From Photobacterium sp. GJ3 (GTDB lineage: Bacteria > Pseudomonadota > Gammaproteobacteria > Enterobacterales > Vibrionaceae): a stretch of DNA of 64,000 nt. The stretch covers positions 496,001 through 560,000 of the forward strand of contig NZ_CP073579.1 of the NCBI RefSeq assembly GCF_018199995.1, in the 5' to 3' direction. Of the stretch, positions 63,923 to 64,000 are shown piece after piece. The notes under the pieces were generated by a model. The model saw nothing but the letters and a program-made list of their open reading frames with translations. It was not told the DNA's origin and ran no database searches. Made by a program: the position numbers and the translations under genes. Numbering within the stretch: position 1 is the stretch's first letter; every line of letters starts with the position of its first letter.

Positions 63923-64000
63923 TCAGCGTGGTTCGGAGGACTGCAGGCTCTCTCTCAATCTGTCTTGTACCACTTCAACCAGCAGATCGGGCTGGAATTT
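63923..64000 (-). CDS. C-terminal end of a gene that continues beyond the window
   Basis: A minus-strand frame enters from the right edge and ends at a TGA at 63923-63925 after 25 codons: KFQPDLLVEVVQDRLRESLQ, then SSEPR. The amphipathic helix is like a genuine protein C-terminus. Family unknown. Confidence 0.45.
   Translation of the reverse strand, partial: KFQPDLLVEVVQDRLRESLQSSEPR

Noticed and set aside
1..64000. CRISPR arrays, tRNA or rRNA genes
   Set aside because: No regularly spaced repeats, cloverleaf-like or rRNA-like segments were recognised on either strand.

Overview
The window looks like chromosomal DNA from a marine gammaproteobacterium of the Vibrionaceae, closest in feel to Photobacterium. 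This rests on recognised gene content, not on a database search: a GcvP/GcvH/GlyA block divergent from an XRE-cupin regulator and GcvT, a torR/torCAD trimethylamine N-oxide respiration locus, NhaD, SgrR, a DUF368 (PopT-type) transporter, Lpp beside an L,D-transpeptidase, and a dedicated-sortase (Pds) regulatory locus. No rRNA, tRNA or CRISPR array was recognised.

Layout. 1-6525: a minus-strand operon with an RpiR regulator, a tripartite tricarboxylate (TctCBA) uptake system and two M20-type amidohydrolases (carbamoylase-like and ArgE-like); this looks like uptake and hydrolysis of an N-substituted amino acid or related carboxylate. 6526-8003: decayed insertion sequences, an IS903/IS5-type remnant abutting an IS3-type 5' end. 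8029-11532: an AT-rich divergent pair, a DUF2235 alpha/beta-hydrolase with C-terminal membrane helices and a large membrane protein with an OmpA-like tail. This is the strongest candidate for an undescribed system. 11650-18961: the glycine cleavage/serine hydroxymethyltransferase cluster with shared operator-like motifs. 19089-34003: mixed metabolic and envelope genes (aminotransferase, sphingomyelinase-like enzyme, class 3 lipase, coiled-coil protein, SgrR, a D-Ala-D-Ala carboxypeptidase, an extracellular endonuclease I, a frameshifted pair of peptide-ABC ATPases without permeases, NhaD, a cytochrome b561 scrap). 34076-35116: threonine aldolase, another glycine-producing enzyme. 35260-42840: a polymorphic toxin locus in which a TPS-domain exoprotein and a separate large toxin protein with a PD-(D/E)XK-like C-terminus are followed by an Imm49-type immunity gene. 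43439-53913: small protein, 2OG-Fe(II) oxygenase, torD-torA-torC with divergent torR, hypothetical gene, msrPQ and a bicupin. 54133-59201: FabR-box-preceded fatty acid desaturase, L,D-transpeptidase, lpp, a SCO1/SenC pair and a PopT-type transporter. 59431-64000: small secreted protein, pdsS-pdsR, and a frameshifted pdsO; no sortase or sortase target follows in the window.

Two otherwise well-preserved genes (a peptide-ABC ATPase and pdsO) carry single-base losses in short G runs. Both could be sequencing artefacts or real lesions. Several start codons were moved inside longer open frames because a good ribosome-binding site and signal peptide or family N-terminus support the internal start.
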